Assembly (NCBI GenBank): GCA_019925105.1
Contig: JAHGAU010000028.1
Coordinates: 124,001-188,000 of the forward strand
Direction of reading: 5' to 3'
DNA length: 64,000 nucleotides
Source: Niebla homalea
Lineage: Eukaryota > Ascomycota > Lecanoromycetes > Lecanorales > Ramalinaceae
This document shows positions 51,088-61,048 of the stretch, one piece after another. Made by a program: the position numbers and the translations under genes. A model generated the notes under the pieces. It did not search any database. It saw nothing but the letters and a program-made list of their open reading frames with translations, and was not told the DNA's origin. The stretch's first letter is position 1, and every line of letters begins with the position of its first letter.

Positions 51088-53691
51088 CTATTCGTCTAAT
51101 TTTACATAATTGGCTGGAAATAATCCCGACTTGCCACCGTAATCTCCCGACCACCAGTCCTCATCCGGGAATTCCTGCAGTCCTGGTCAACTGACAGCAC
51201 CCTGGTTTATGGAAGGGTTGCAACTTACAACACGTGTAATTCTAGCATTCTCGGGGAAGCTCAGTTCGTTGTCCTCGGCAGCTTCATAGTCATACATGGC
51301 CGTTGCCGTGGCGCCCTGCGAGGTATTCGCCCCTCCTGGCGATGGTACTGCCGCTGAGTGATCCGGTGGTTGAGACTGAGACTGTGGACTGTCCTGGTCC
51401 CCAACAAGCTCCACGTAGTTGCTGGGGAATAGCCCACTCTCCCCATGAGAATTTTGCCCCATCCACCAATTGTCGTCGACCATTTCAATGTTACTGACGA
51501 TCTCCCCTTCCTTCAATTCTAACTCGTTGTCTTCGGCCTTTTCATAATCATATTGCACCAGGGCACGCTTTCCACTTTGTTCGGCACCAGGCTGGGCTGA
51601 GTCGACAGCCTTTTCTCCAAATGCGGACACAGCAGCAGCCGTTGCAGCCCCACGAGCAGGCTCATTGCTTGGTGACTCCTCTGTGAGATCATCCTCATGC
51701 GGCACTGCTCCAGCTAGACTCCTCGTTGGCATTGCTGGAGGAGGTGAAATCTGTTCATCTCGAGCATTCTCCACGCCATCAACATCAGCGCCTCGACTGA
51801 CGGGTATAGCCACACGAATAGGGGAGCCTGAGACTGCTGGCGGCGTTGGAGGGGTCGGAGATCGTGGAGGCTGAGGAGGTGGAGATGGCAGCCTCGGTGC
51901 TTCTGATTCCTCAGCAGGTACGGAAGGCCTGTGAGGGATTCCTGGGATAGGGATGCCTCGGCCAGCATTTGGTTTATTGGAGGTATCCAAGGCTGGGGGA
52001 CTAGGGGGAGAGGTAGTCGCAGGTACGCCGCTTGCTCCCATAGGCGCGGAGTTTTTGAACTTGTCGCGGATTGCACTTACACTTCCGCCTGTGGATGGGG
52101 ATGTCTCGTACTCCGGTTGTTGCGTTCCAGTGGGGCCTTCACTCAAACCGGTAGACGATTGGCCGGTCCGTGTTGTTGAAACCGGGGCCCACGTTTTGCC
52201 TGCATAACCACTCTTCCAGTCACCCCCTCCAGATTTCTGAGCGGCCATTGGAGGTTGGGTCTGGTCAAAGCTTGACGAAGGCGCATTATCGCTCGCACCG
52301 CTCAGACCACGCTCTCGTGCCTTTTTCTCCGCCCACAACTGCGCTGGCGTCTTACCTCCTTGATCAGCGAAAGTCCTTCCAGCACCAATGGGAGGTGCTG
52401 CGGGTGCTGGCTTTGGCTCTAATCCGTACCCCCCTGGAGCGGGTGCTTTTGTCCCTGCGTATGGGCCAGATCCAGGTCCAAATCGATTCGCAACCTTAGG
52501 CCTTGGCAGGCTTGTTAGACGCTCGGACGCAGAGGCACTCTCCGGTTGTTGGGCGAGTTGGGAAGACCCCATTTCGGTTTCCGAAGAACGGGTCGCTCCT
52601 GAAGAAGCCAACACGCCCCCGGAAGGCTGAGCTCGAGCCCGAATTGCTGCTATATCAACTTTCCCCACTGGTTCATATGCGCCTTTAACCGGGGTCGGAC
52701 GATCATCCGCCGGGTTTGGTTGGGATTGATTGCGGAGCGCAGTAATATCCACCCTCCCCACCGGCTGGTAGGCAGCTCTGACTACATCGCTTTGGTGAGG
52801 ATCAGCAGCGCTGCTGCTAGAGCTTGGCGGCAATCCTGGGTTTTCCGAGGCAAGGCCTCTCAGGTTCACTTTCGTTGGTTGGTATGACGATTGAACCTTC
52901 TCAAGTTGAGTTCGGGTGACCGGAGGCGCATCTGGGCCCCAGCCATCGTCGTCCGTATGTTCACGTCTGACATTATTCGAGGGAGCACGCGAGCTTAAAG
53001 GATTGAAGCCGCCACCAGCTGCACTGCTGTGAGTGGGTGTAAAAGCGGGCTTTGAGGACACAGGAGCTGGAGGGGCTGCAATTGTTGAGGACGAAGTTGC
53101 GCCAGAGTACTTTGAACCTGAAGCATCCGAGACCTTTTGCACGATAGATTCTGGTGTTAAGTCCCGGTCTGAGCGAGCTGTTATCTGGACATGGTAACCC
53201 TGCACAAATCAGCGCGAACGGCGATGCTCTATGGAATGCTGACGAACATGTAAGGTCTTGGATACCGCGTTAAGGTGACTGGTGAAATAGCCCTTGGTAC
53301 GTTCTGGCACACCTTCACCGCACCAGCCGATGAGAACAGATTTAGGTAAGGTAGTATTGGGATCTTTGACCTTTGCAAATGCAAATTGAATCCTGCCGTC
53401 TGAGAAGTCTTCGACGAGATCCACCAACTCGCCCTCTAGGTATCGTCAGCGTAGGTACCGAAATGGTGCAGGTTTCCACACACCGCCAGTGCTCTGGACT
53501 TTGAGGACACTCTCTTTGGTGCCAGTGTCTTGCTGGAAGGCATTACTCAAAGGCGCTGACACCGAAAAGGTCGCCCATTGCCCATAGGTTGGAGACTGAG
53601 CGGCGGGACCGGTGGGCGGAGCTGCATTGACCACGGATTGGTAGCTTTTGGAAATTGAAGGTCCGTTGGTCGAGAGATTCAATGTTGCCAT
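51088..53691 (-). CDS. ABP1: Actin-binding protein Abp1 (drebrin-like), 817 aa
   Basis: Four exons on the minus strand: 53691-53484, 53435-53248, 53199-51229, 51174-51088. Phases join cleanly to 818 codons. Domains: ADF-H (about 10-165; YGQWATFSV, FSDGRIQFAF, WCGEGVPERTKGYF), which binds F-actin; three short related repeats (KVNLRGL, RVDITALR, KVDIAAIR, about 240-320), likely the Arp2/3- or actin-regulatory helices known in fungal Abp1; a long disordered region with a PxxP-rich stretch (about 530-590); and two SH3 domains (about 677-732 and 764-817; ALVQYDYE, WWMGQ, GLFPSNYVEL and AMYDYE, WWSGDY, GLFPANYVKL). Family role: links cortical actin patches to endocytosis. Introns are 48, 48 and 54 bp; donors GTGTGT and GTTCGT are non-consensus but restore the conserved ADF-H sequence. 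The second SH3 is completed only by exon 4, which a naive open frame misses. Confidence 0.95.
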
Positions 53692-54136
53692 CCTTGAAGC
53701 TAGAGGAGGGGCAAAGAGGTACCATGGAAGCTGGTGCCAAATACACGGAAGGTCGCAGTGTGACGAATGTAGGGACGACGGGGAAAAGAATGATTGGCCG
53801 CTTCACGATTGCTTTGTAGGGACAACCAGGAGCCCCTAAATGCCTGTTCTATTAAAGAGTGGGGCTGGTGAAGTCGGTGAGGAAGCCAAAGCAGCGTGCG
53901 TCGCTCTTAGGCAAGATCTGTAGATTAGTGTATAATCTTGGTAGAGTTAGATGTTGGACACACGTTCAAGTCTCACAACTATTCGGGGCGATGGAGGTGG
54001 AGCCTAGGTAACTTGCTAGGCCCGTTGAAGCCTAGTGCATGCTTTGACTTTTGGCAAGTCTCTATCACATGTCAGCCTCCTTTTCGCCTTCTTCTTATCC
54101 AGTCAATCCAGTGGATTGCTTCACTTTTCCTCTACT
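53692..54136. other. Divergent intergenic region between ABP1 and hypothetical gene
   Basis: About 445 bp serve as the upstream region for both ABP1 (minus) and the plus-strand hypothetical gene. No confident promoter motif was found. TATAATCTT at 53,931-53,939 and an ATTGG (inverted CCAAT) just downstream at 54,152 are possible but unproven elements. Confidence 0.4.
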
Positions 54137-54440
54137 ATGCATCCTTCATCAATTGGCCATCCTATGAATGAGCCATTCCGTAAGCGTAGGATCAATGCGG
54201 AGTTGCAAATGCTTGTGCCTATAGAGCCTCGCTCTCTTACGTTTTCTCCATCTCCGCTGGCTTATTTGAATCCTGCGACTCTTCCCCATTACGAGTGGTA
54301 TGTCATATGTGCCTGCTATTCTCCAATTGTCTGCGTTCCTCCCCTTTACCAAAGTGGCCACATTTCAGCAGCAGCAGGACAAAGCTATCACTGCAATTGT
54401 ACTGACTTTACAGCAATCCCGACTGCCGGCACGAATAATG
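54137..54440 (+). pseudogene. Upstream coding part of hypothetical gene, apparently frameshifted
   Basis: From ATG 54137 a frame of about 54 codons reads like real protein (MNEPFRKRRINAEL, LAYLNPATLPHYEW). After TGGTATGTCATATGT (about 54,297-54,311) sense continues in another frame (FLPFTKVATFQQQQDKAI, then TLQQSRLPARI) to a GTGAGT donor-like site at 54441. The GTATGT at the switch could be an intron donor, but no acceptor gives the right phase. A 7-base insertion (TATGT-CA-TATGT direct repeat) would explain the shift exactly. So this is either a frameshift mutation in a decaying gene or a splice pattern I cannot resolve. Relation to the coding region at 54590 is likely by proximity but not demonstrated. 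Confidence 0.45.
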
Positions 54441-54589
54441 TGAGTGGAAGGTGACCAGTTCGTATGTCAAAAACTGCAGCAATTGTCATTGGTACTCCCA
54501 TCCTCGGATACATGTGAAGGCCAGAGTCGCCCTGGAATTTATATGAAAGACGCGTAAAGCAAAAGTCGGAATTGAGCACCTTCTGCTAG

Positions 54590-55814
54590 ATGTCCATGGC
54601 CATCCACATGGAGACTTTGTTCCGAGACCCCTCCCTTTGCACCTTGCCTGGCCTTGGTAGGAAACGGGGTAGAGGGCCCGAAGACGTCATGTCTACTCCA
54701 GCACACAAGCGACCAAATATACAGGATGTTCCCTGCCATAATCGGCCTGAAGTCCTTCAGAGACCGAACAGAGATTATCTTCCAACTTTCGAGGGTCCAG
54801 ATTTGGATTCCAAGGATTCTGATGATGTCCTCACAGCCGCGAGCATGCCGCTATCCATTACCCCAGGCCGCCAGAGAATCTGTACTGTCTCCCCCCATGA
54901 GTTGTCTCGGATACCTCATTTTCAAAGCTGCGAAGATGATTTGGGAAGGATCCAACCTCTCCGTACAGGTGATAGAAGACCAACTTCCAAGGAAATCTTG
55001 AGATTGGAATTGGGTGCTGCAGCCGATGGCATCATCAGGGTCCGCTGGGCTGGAGGAGCGTCTGTCAGCCAATCCACATGTTTCAAATTCGTTGCCGACG
55101 TCCTCGTCAAAGTTCGGGAATATTTCGCGGCACACAGCAAAGGTGAAGCCCAAAATTGGAACCCAGGAAGCCGGCGTGCAGATGGTGATTCCCCGGGGCC
55201 AGATTTATCCCACGACCATAGGCCAACCCTTGCGGACATGAAATGGCTGTATAACGAGAAATTGAGACCCTTGACGGAAGGGTGTCCAAAAGAATTGTTC
55301 TTCTGCAGCAGTTGTCCAGGTCAGACCAGACTGTATGAATTGGAAGGCGTCATTCAACACTTTGCGGCTAAACATACCCAGGCACTGAGTATGGTGAGAT
55401 CCCTTTCCATCCTTTCCATCTACCTGAATCATCTTCGTATGGACGCAATGGTCTCTGGGTGTGAAGCAGGGAACTCCTTCAGTGCATGTATGCGAGAGAC
55501 AAACATGGTTCCGCCTGGCGAGTATGAAGTGACTGACTTCATCGCTTGCTCAGGGAAATACTGTCTTGCATTGGCAACGTGAGTGGCCTGAAAAGCCATT
55601 GTTCAATCCGAATCCAGGTCTAGGCCAAACTCCGGCACAAGGGGGTTCGAACGCTTTCCTGAGCAAGAAACCTTCTCAGAACCAAATTGCCAAGGAGACT
55701 TCGCAGCGGCGTCAGCCCGCTCTCCTTATACCACCCGCACAGGATCAAGCGATGAATGATAGAAGCACTGTCCCGCATCTTCTGCCAGCCTCCTTCTCCA
55801 GGACTTGGCACTGA
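54590..55814 (+). CDS. Hypothetical protein with C2HH zinc-finger-like motif, 354 aa
   Basis: Two exons: 54590-55393 and 55554-55814. The 160-bp intron has a GTGAGA donor, a CTGAC branch-like site and a CAG acceptor, and joining keeps the frame across ALSM|GNTVLHWQREWPE. Residues 239-262 carry C-x2-C-x14-H-x4-H (FFCSSCPG...IQHFAAKH), a plausible zinc-binding unit. The N-terminal third is basic and disordered (GRKRGRGPED), and the C-terminus is Pro/Gln-rich. I believe the segment after the intron resembles a Pezizomycotina-restricted family of uncharacterised proteins, but cannot name it. Compared with those it seems short at the N-terminus, and the true start may lie in the frameshifted segment upstream. 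A nuclear role is a guess only. Confidence 0.62.
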
Positions 55815-56369
55815 ATATTCAAGAAGCTGTCCGACTAGGAATAGTCGATAATTATACCCTCTCCGAATAGATAAATTTTTCATTCTTACATTGTGTCTGT
55901 TGCGGATCAAAGGCTCCAGACCGCAAATGACCGCACGAAGTTCCTTGTACTACGCAGTGAGGCATAAGCCAGGCTTCTGGAGCTCCATTCAATAATTGGC
56001 TTCCTACCATCCAACGCTCGGTAGCCAGGGGTCCCTTGGTGCCAGAGTTTTATCATATGACTGTCTTGACTCCTGGATCTGGTAGGATGTTGAACGCGAT
56101 CTCGCACACAGGCTTTGCCTTGAGTTTGCGCATCTGCGCGTCTATTCGCTCAGCTTTGTAGAGCGATTCGTGTTCATTTACTAGCCGAATATCTCTAGAA
56201 ATGCAAGAACACCGCTTCAGGAGTTCCCAGGCATGCTACAGCGCACCTGGGGTCTTGTCATCGAATTCTGGACACCCATACGAAGAGGGTATGATTGGAT
56301 CTAAGATACAGGAATGTCCAAGGATTCCACATTGTGGAGAGTTCTCACTTAAATCATCGCTGGCAGGGC
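55815..56369. other. Intergenic, no gene seen
   Basis: Moderate composition with only short overlapping open frames in both directions and no recognisable motif. It leads directly into the minisatellite. Confidence 0.5.
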
Positions 56370-56670
56370 GAAGCTTTGGAGGGAAGCTTTGGAGGGAAGC
56401 TTTGGAGGGAAGCTTTGGAGGGAAGCTTTGAGAGGAAGCTTTGGAGGGAAGCTTTGGAGGAAGCTTTGGAGGAAGCTTTGGAGGGAAGCTTTGGAGGGAA
56501 GCTTTGGAGGGAAGCTTTGGAGGGAAGCTTTGGAGGGAAGCTTTGGAGGGAAGCTTTGGAGGGAAGCTTTGGAGGGAAGCTTTGGAGGGAAGCTTTGGAG
56601 GGAAGCTTTGGAGGGAAGCTTTGGAGGGAAGCTTTGGAGGGAAGCTTTGGAGGGAAGCTTTGGAGGGAAG
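56370..56670. repeat. 13-bp minisatellite, 23 units
   Basis: Unit GAAGCTTTGGAGG is repeated head to tail over 301 bp. By my count 21 units are 13 bp and two consecutive ones (about 56,461-56,484) lack the first G, and one unit reads GAAGCTTTGAGAG. Each unit holds a HindIII site. Because the unit has no stop in any frame, long open frames appear on both strands across it, all reading a 13-residue period (KLWREALEGSFGG-like or its antisense). These are artefacts of the repeat, not genes. Confidence 0.96.
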
Positions 56671-57464
56671 GTAATGTACATATATAAAGAGTGAACAGCA
56701 GAACTCATTCACATGAGCTTATTGAAACATGAAAAACCTTATGCTGATGAGAATGCGTTAGTACCCTTCATGCTTTTTTCTTGTCGGGTCCGGAATTTTT
56801 CGCTGAACTTTTTCTCAAAATCATAATCACGCTTTAAGACTTACTTAAAGTACTTATACATGTTCCTTCTAGCTCAAAGAAGCTTCAACGTAAATATGAA
56901 GTAATATACAGCTATTCGGTTGAAGTATGAAAGGGTATTATAATTTCACTTGAATTCAAGGTTAAATCGGCCCCGTAAATAACCCGCTACCCTACGAGCC
57001 TACTCGAGTTCCGGGGCAAGTAAAAACACATCTTTAATGCGCTACGAGCCATTCACTTAAATTCATCTAAGACTTAGATCATCGATTCTTTGCAGTATAA
57101 AAATAGAAATAGACCTGCCTTCACTCAGTCTCAAAGTGTAAGCGAAACATCCGGACCTGACAAGAGAAAAAGCATAAAGGTGCAGCAGGCTCGCAGGAGA
57201 CCCCTATGAAATAGACTTTGGACCCAAGGTACCCTATCTGTGGAGTGTCACAGGCTAAGGTAGCCACCCGGGCTGTACAGGCACAGGCACGCGGCAACCT
57301 CCTGCCGCTAAGGGGACCTGCAATATAAATGTTTGGCAACACCACCTGACAATTCTTTTTTCAGGTCAGTATGTTCTCATCTTCATTACCCCAATAGTTG
57401 TACATGCTGGCCTATGTGTTAACAGTGCTATCGATCAGAGCCGCTGAGTTGTGATTGCCTAAAC
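56671..57464. promoter_or_regulatory. Intergenic upstream region of AMP deaminase gene
   Basis: About 790 bp hold no gene. TATAAAAATA at about 57,096-57,105 is a possible TATA element 360 bp before the start codon. CACCTGA and TCAGGTC at about 57,340-57,370 could pair around a T-rich loop. The start ATG at 57465 has a reasonable context (AACATGGCT). Confidence 0.35.
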
Positions 57465-60400
57465 ATGGCTTCGTCAGATCCTGACGCGGAAGTATCCTCC
57501 ACAGATACGCCCCTGTCACCGATGCAAACTGGGCGTGTAGACGCCCAAGACAGCCGAAGCTCCGCACAGGAGCATCTGCCTCTGGCGCATGAAAAGAAGA
57601 CGGCGTATTACAACAGTGCATCCGAAAAGTCAATCAGCCATGCGGAGGCAAAGATGATCTATCGCAGGCACATTCTTGAAGCCTCAGATCATGATTGTCA
57701 GAAACCTCTCGAGCGGATAAGGACATCTCCCTCAATTGGAGATAGTGTGGATAGCAGACCTACTGCCAATCGTATGTATTGCCTAACGCAACCTTCGCGG
57801 ATCTTTGGCATTGCCATTATCGTCGTTCAATCTCTGGCCGTCTGAGAACGGACCACATGTCTCCGGTCTTTCCAAAGTCTCTTACCGTGTCCCGTCGCTG
57901 ACATTAGAGCACTCCAGGATCTATTGGTGGAAGCTTACTATCGAAACAGCAGTTCAAGAGCCCCGCACAACAGCTTGATTCTGCCACAAACCCTTCCTCT
58001 GGTCATCTCAACGGCACTTTTGCTACCAGCGATGTGGGGTCTGACATCAATAGTTCTGGGTTAGAAGCAGAGGCAGGTGTTGATCCAGTATCCGAGACAT
58101 CGCCAGACAATTCTACTGCCCATAACGCGGACATCTCACCAGAGCTCAGTGAGATTTGCGCCAAGATTCAGAGAGTCCTCAACCTTCGCCATAAATTCAT
58201 CCAGCAATCATCGCAGGAGTCAGGTGATAATCCCAAGGATCGAGATGAGTGGCAGATTTATCCGCCTCCACCGACCCCTATTTGGGACGAGAACAAGAGC
58301 AGGCCGAGGACCACAACTATGCAAAAACCGACAGACCCACCCATCAGACCTCCAAAGCCATTCGCAGACCGGATCAGGAAGCAAGGGCAAGACATTGGTG
58401 AAGATTTTGACCTGGTAGACTTAGAGCCTCTACCTGGGAAAGATGAGGGGACGAACTTTAAGCTAGATGGTACCAGCATTTACATGGTCTACGATGACCA
58501 ACGGAATCGCGAGAGGATACCTGTCGTCGCAGTCCCTTCTCTCGGGGATTTTTATAGGGCCATGGATGAAATTCAAAATGTCTCATCGGATGGACCGACG
58601 AAAAGCTTCGCCTACAGGCAGCTCGACATTCTCGAGGGCAAATTCCAGCTGTATTTTCTTGTCAACTCCTATCAAGAAACGGCCGACTGCAAGAAAGTCC
58701 CTCATAGAGATTTCTACAATGTTAGGAAAGTTGATACTCATGTGCACCATTCCGCTTGCATGAATCAGAAACATCTCCTCCGTTTTATCAAAAGCAAAAT
58801 GAAGAGGTCTCCCCATGAGGTCGTCATGTTTCGTGATGGCAAAGAATTGACACTACAGCAGGTTTTCGATAGCATTCATCTCAGTGCGTACGACTTGAGT
58901 ATTGACACCCTTGACATGCATGTCAGTACTTCTGTGTCAATCTGTTAGCTTGCTCACGTGCTCCTTCAGTCTGCTGATCCTGTCAGTAGGCCCATACCGA
59001 CTCATTCCACCGATTTGATAAGTTCAATCTCAAGTACAATCCCATTGGGGAATCAAGGCTGCGGGAGATATTCCTGAAAACGGACAATTACATTAATGGT
59101 CGATATCTAGCAGAGTTGACCAAAGAAGTCATTTCTGATCTCGAATCTAGCAAGTATCAGTTCGTGGAATGGAGGGTCTCGATATATGGCAGATCCATCA
59201 ATGAATGGAGCAAATTGGCGGCTTGGGTCATCGACAACAAGCTGATATCCCATAACGTTCGATGGCTGATTCAGATTCCTCGACTTTACAGCATGTACAA
59301 GGCAACAAGCCAAATGGAGACCTTTGAAACCATAATCGTCAACCTCTTTGAGCCACTCTATCGGGTGACGCAAGACCCCTCTAGCGATCCGAAGCTACAC
59401 GTCTTCTTACAGCGCGTTGTTGGATTCGACAGTGTCGATGATGAGAGCAAGATTGAGACGCGCTTGTACCGCAAATTCCCACCGCCGAAAGAATGGAACA
59501 CAAAACAAAATCCGCCCTATACCTACTGGATCTATCATTTGTTCGCGAACATGACCTCGTTGAATGCTTGGCGTAAGCGTCGTGGCTTCAATACCTTCGT
59601 CCTACGCCCTCATTGCGGCGAGGCTGGGGATATTGATCATCTTGCTGCTGCAGTATTATGCTGTCATAGCATAAGCCATGGGCTCATGCTCCGAAAGGTG
59701 CCTCTCCTGCAATACATCTTCTATCTCGACCAGATAGGCATTGCTATGTCTCCCTTGAGCAATAATGCGCTGTTTCTTTCTTACGACAGGAACCCGTTCC
59801 CCAAGTATCTCAAGCGAGGGCTCAACGTTTCCTTATCCACAGATGACCCATTGCAATTCGCGTTCACCAAAGAGCCCCTAATTGAAGAATATTCCGTGGC
59901 CGCACAGATCTACCGGCTTAGTGCTGTTGACATGTGCGAGCTTGCACAGCATTCCGTCATCCAGAGCGGCTTTGAGCATGAATTGAAGAAGCGGTGGCTT
60001 GGGGACTGCTACCATTTACCTGGCTTACAAGGCAATAGCGTTGCCAAGAGTAATGTTCCAGATATTCGGGAACAGTTCCGGTACAATACATTGACCCAGG
60101 AATTGGACATGTGAGCCTCTCGTCAGCCAAAATCCCTTGCCCCTGGATGCCTGCTGAATCGAGATCAGGATTGAGCGATTTGCAGCTGCGGCTACGCCTT
60201 CATCACCAGTATCGATAATCCCGGCCACGATCCCACCTACACCACCTTCGTTAGCGAACGGCAAGTTGCCAGTCATACAAGGGCACGCCGCGCGCATCTC
60301 CTCAAAGGTAGACTCAAGTACTTCCGCTGAGCCCCAGCCAGGGCAGCTAAGCGACTCTGGCCTGGCTCGATCTTCTTCAATGTTATTCTCTCCCTCAAAA

Positions 60401-60640
60401 ACGCATGGAACCTACGAAATCACAGAAAAGGCAACGCTTTCTCATCCCCGCATCTTCCCCGGAATTGTTCATGAGAGGCACCGGCGGGGAAGTATTAGGC
60501 AAGGTAGTGGCTCAGAGACCGATGGAGATAGTATGAGGGCCAGTGGGAGCTTGACCGACCGCCGCAGTGCCCATTCTTCAGAACTGGGCGAAGGCTACCT
60601 GAATCCGGCTGTATTGGAGGAAGCTGCAGAGGATGCATGA
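57465..60640 (+). CDS. AMD1: AMP deaminase, 967 aa
   Basis: Four exons: 57465-57771, 57918-58921, 58990-60110, 60169-60640, in clean phase (968 codons). The enzyme converts AMP to IMP plus ammonia in the cytosol and balances the adenylate and guanylate pools. Zn-binding and catalytic landmarks are present: THVHH (376-380, the HxH pair), FVLRPHCGE (640-648), HSISHG (663-668) and SLSTDDP (718-724). [18 protein letters not shown] and LSIDTLDMH (429-437) are near-invariant in the family. The N-terminal 300 residues are variable and disordered except [15 protein letters not shown] (48-62), a usual fungal feature. The Ser-rich tail after 850 is also typical. Introns are 146, 68 and 58 bp; intron 2 has a GTCAGT donor. 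It is convergent with RAD17. Confidence 0.97.
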
Positions 60641-61048
60641 TATGACATTAGGGTGTACTTGGTGCTGCATTGGACATATCTTCATGGATTAAGGATGACA
60701 ATAGAAGTGATGGGAGATGAGCGCGAAGTTTGATAGGATGCCGTTTGCATTGGCTACAGCCACATGTGATACAGAAACGAACAGTGGGCATCGTGAAGGC
60801 GTCAAGCAAGACTATCATGAGATATACACCTCGTCTACCCCTCTCTTTGCTGCCTTCAATCTAGACCTCAGCGTATTAGTTCTAGGACAGTCTTAATCTT
60901 GAGCTACATTCGTAAAAAAATTCGAGAATTTAGGCGATTCTTGAGACACATACATATTGAGGATACTGATGACCTTTGCTTCAAAAGTCCAGAAGTATCA
61001 GGGAGCTGCTTATCGTACATTGGGTCCAACGAGCGAAGGAAGCAGGTG
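60641..61048. terminator. Convergent 3' intergenic region between AMP deaminase and RAD17
   Basis: The 408 bp between two stop codons must hold both 3' UTRs and poly(A) sites. No specific signal is assigned. A 68-codon plus-strand open frame here overlaps the RAD17 3' end and is not a gene. Confidence 0.45.

Noticed and set aside
53935..54000. tRNA-like B box (GTTCAAGTCTC) near 53,964
   Set aside because: The flanking bases do not form a T stem, and no acceptor stem or anticodon arm can be folded at the right spacing.
56236..56712. Long open frames (up to 158 codons) on both strands across 56.2-56.7 kb
   Set aside because: They are produced by the stop-free 13-bp minisatellite, open in every frame on both strands.
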